7,272 nt of DNA, taken from Leptospira ellisii (lineage in GTDB: Bacteria; Spirochaetota; Leptospiria; Leptospirales; Leptospiraceae). The notes under the pieces are model-generated. The model searched no databases, was not told where the DNA came from, and was given only the letters and a program-made list of their open reading frames with translations. The position numbers and the translations under genes are program-made. The stretch's first letter is position 1. Each line of letters begins with the position of its first letter. The stretch spans positions 1 to 7,272 of the forward strand of contig NZ_NPEF01000166.1 in NCBI RefSeq assembly GCF_002811955.1, read 5' to 3'. Positions 5,990-7,272 of this stretch are shown here, in pieces.

Positions 5990-5995
5990 TATAAA
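5990..5995 (+). promoter_or_regulatory. Candidate -10 box of the tetR promoter
   Basis: TATAAA, within TATAAAAT (5990-5997), lies 28 nt before the tetR start codon. No good -35 box is found 16-18 nt upstream; that position falls in the right arm of the inverted repeat. A weak or regulated promoter would fit. Confidence 0.35.
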
Positions 5996-6023
5996 ATCAA
6001 AAAAGAATAGAGAGGGAATCCCG

Positions 6024-6602
6024 ATGCCGAAGATAGTCAATCACGAGAAATACAAATTGGAAATCCTTTCGAAATGCGTGGACATTCTCGCCAGGAGAGG
6101 GTATTCGGCCGTATCCATGCGGGAAATCGCGACCGAGCTGGACGTTTCCACGGGAACGCTCTATCATTATTTTGCGACGAAAGAGGATATATTCAAGGAA
6201 CTCGTAAAATTCGTCCTAAGCAAGGATATAGAGGAACTGCAACTTTATTCCAAAGGAAACCCGGCCCAAACCCTGGAACTCCGTGTGGAATCCCTGTTTC
6301 AGATGATCCAGGCCCGGGAATCCTACTTTCAGAATCTTCTTTATATCATCTGCGACGTTTCCAGACTCAAAAATCACGACGAGGAAAAGGCCCTGATCGC
6401 CGACGCGATGAAGGAATACGTGGACATCATCACCAAACACCTCGGAGTGACCAACCCCACGCTCAACCGAATTCTGATCAGCGTGATTTTAGGAACCGTT
6501 GTGCAGAGGATCGTCGACGGCGATTCGATCAGCCTTTCCGACACGTCGGAAATCATCAAGGACTTCATGTCTTTGATACTTTCCAACTCGTTTACATTTT
6601 AG
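6024..6602 (+). CDS. TetR/AcrR-family transcriptional regulator
   Basis: A 192-residue DNA-binding regulator, the usual TetR length. The N-terminal helix-turn-helix is clear: RRGYSAVSMREIATELDVST (24-43) followed by GTLYHYFATKEDIFKELV (44-61), with the family's hallmark YHYF and the K-E-x-I-F/L helix. Residues 62-192 are the variable, all-helical ligand-binding and dimer domain; the ligand cannot be told from sequence. The ATG has AGAGGGA (6011-6017), whose end lies 6 nt upstream. It follows the DUF962 gene on the same strand after 101 nt that contain two inverted repeats, so autoregulation and control of DUF962, or of distant lipid or efflux genes, are all possible. It converges on glpD with 4 nt between stop codons. 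Confidence 0.95.
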   Translation: MPKIVNHEKYKLEILSKCVDILARRGYSAVSMREIATELDVSTGTLYHYFATKEDIFKELVKFVLSKDIEELQLYSKGNPAQTLELRVESLFQMIQARESYFQNLLYIICDVSRLKNHDEEKALIADAMKEYVDIITKHLGVTNPTLNRILISVILGTVVQRIVDGDSISLSDTSEIIKDFMSLILSNSFTF

Positions 6603-6618
6603 AATATTAGAAAATTCT
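6601..6618. repeat. Short AT-rich inverted repeat at the tetR/glpD junction
   Basis: AGAAT (6601-6605) and ATTCT (6614-6618) flank an 8-nt loop and span both stop codons. The stem is only 5 bp and AT-rich, with no T-run. It is the only structure seen between the two convergent genes and would be at best a weak bidirectional stop. Confidence 0.2.
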
Positions 6619-7272
6619 ATATCGTTCCTTCACGGATTGTGTCTCTTTTTTGACCGCGGCCGCGTTCCAACGCAGCTGTTTTCCCAAAGAGTTTACGATC
6701 CGTAAAGTCTCCCTTTCCTCCGGCATCCCCGGAACCCCTACCCCGGATCTGCGGAAGAAAAAATCGGAGGCGAACCGGATATCCTCCCGTTTTGCGATGA
6801 AGCGAAGTTCGCATTCGTAGAACGTTTCCCCGTTTTGCAGAAGATAACTTTCCTCCTGTGCCGAAGAATGTTCCAAAATCGAAAACGCCTGAGAACCGTA
6901 TCTACCGGAAAGAAGTTCTAGTTTGGCTCCGTCGATCTTAGGATATCGTCTCGATAAATCCTGTATGAGGGACGCAAGATCCGAATAATCCCCCGTGGAA
7001 GTGGGAACCAGATGTGTTTCGCAGGAACGGAAATTTCCGGGAAGAAAATCGGCGACCCGATTCACGACCTCTTCCGCTACGGCGCGGCTCGTCGTGTATT
7101 TACCTCCCATCGCCGTAAAAAATCCCGGAAAACCTCCGTCCTTGTGGTCGAAAATTTCCGTCTTACGGGAGGCGTTGTATGTGGAAGTCTTTTGCCCCGG
7201 ATCCTCCACCAAGGGACGCAATCCCCCGTAATAAAAATCCACGTCCTCCAAGGTAAGATCGGTATATCCGAA
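6607..7272 (-). CDS. glpD: Aerobic glycerol-3-phosphate dehydrogenase (FAD), C-terminal part (5' end outside window)
   Basis: Membrane-associated flavoenzyme that oxidises sn-glycerol 3-phosphate to dihydroxyacetone phosphate and passes electrons to quinone. The frame is open to the right edge, giving 221 residues; the true start lies beyond 7272. Numbered from the edge, GYTDLTLEDVDFYYGGLRPLV fills 2-22, with GLRPL matching the substrate/FAD-binding Arg of GlpD, and GGKYTTSRAVAEEVV (56-70) is the FAD-contacting Gly-Gly-Lys-x-Thr-Thr block. The rest is the C-terminal helical domain: LLSGRYGSQAFSILE, then ETFYECELRFIAKREDIRFASDFFFRRSGVG, as in the family. A TTG at 7251 is internal, not a start. 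The family is usually 500-560 residues, so over half is missing. Glycerol use suits an organism living on lipids such as Leptospira. The stop is 4 nt from that of tetR; this convergence gives no evidence of shared regulation. Confidence 0.93.
   Translation of the reverse strand, partial: FGYTDLTLEDVDFYYGGLRPLVEDPGQKTSTYNASRKTEIFDHKDGGFPGFFTAMGGKYTTSRAVAEEVVNRVADFLPGNFRSCETHLVPTSTGDYSDLASLIQDLSRRYPKIDGAKLELLSGRYGSQAFSILEHSSAQEESYLLQNGETFYECELRFIAKREDIRFASDFFFRRSGVGVPGMPEERETLRIVNSLGKQLRWNAAAVKKETQSVKERYRIF

Overview
The window looks like ordinary chromosomal DNA from a spirochaete of the genus Leptospira. This is inferred from three things: a DUF1574-type protein (a family best known from leptospires) next to an AlgI-type acyltransferase, the codon style (many TTC, GGA, ATC, CGG/CGA and AAA codons, overall GC in the mid-to-high 40s by eye), and this set of neighbours. 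No rRNA, tRNA, IS element, phage gene or CRISPR array is visible. The species cannot be fixed; the GC would suit one of the more GC-rich leptospires.

Layout. Positions 1-414 (+) hold the C-terminal half of a Sir2-type NAD-dependent protein deacylase, cut by the window edge. A 199-nt AT-rich leader follows, then a SUFU-domain protein (614-1267, +). Facing it are three minus-strand genes read right to left: a short YacP-like NYN-domain predicted RNase (3893-4369), an AlgI-like MBOAT O-acyltransferase (2375-3859) and a DUF1574/SGNH-like membrane-anchored protein (1295-2365). Their gaps are 33 and 9 nt, so they are probably one transcript. Divergent from this operon, after 72 nt, is a membrane protein that resembles the S1-S4 voltage-sensor half of an ion channel but has no pore half (4442-5320, +). 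Next come a DUF962/Mpo1-like membrane protein with a recognisable promoter and strong ribosome-binding site (5431-5922, +) and a TetR-family regulator (6024-6602, +). The last gene, convergent and only 4 nt away, is the C-terminal part of aerobic glycerol-3-phosphate dehydrogenase GlpD (6607-7272, -), cut by the right edge.

How the genes may work together. The clearest functional unit is MBOAT plus DUF1574. By analogy with AlgI with AlgJ/AlgX and DltB with DltD, the multi-spanning MBOAT would pass acyl groups across the inner membrane and the anchored SGNH-like partner would act on the exported glycan or another envelope acceptor. The DUF962 and TetR genes form a second possible unit: a lipid-oxidation-like enzyme followed by a regulator, with two inverted repeats between them that could include an operator. 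The sirtuin, SUFU, channel-like and GlpD genes show no obvious link to one another.

No clearly new multi-gene system is evident. The points most worth a second look are the pore-less voltage-sensor-like protein, the solitary SUFU protein with its long leader, and the paired inverted repeats before tetR.
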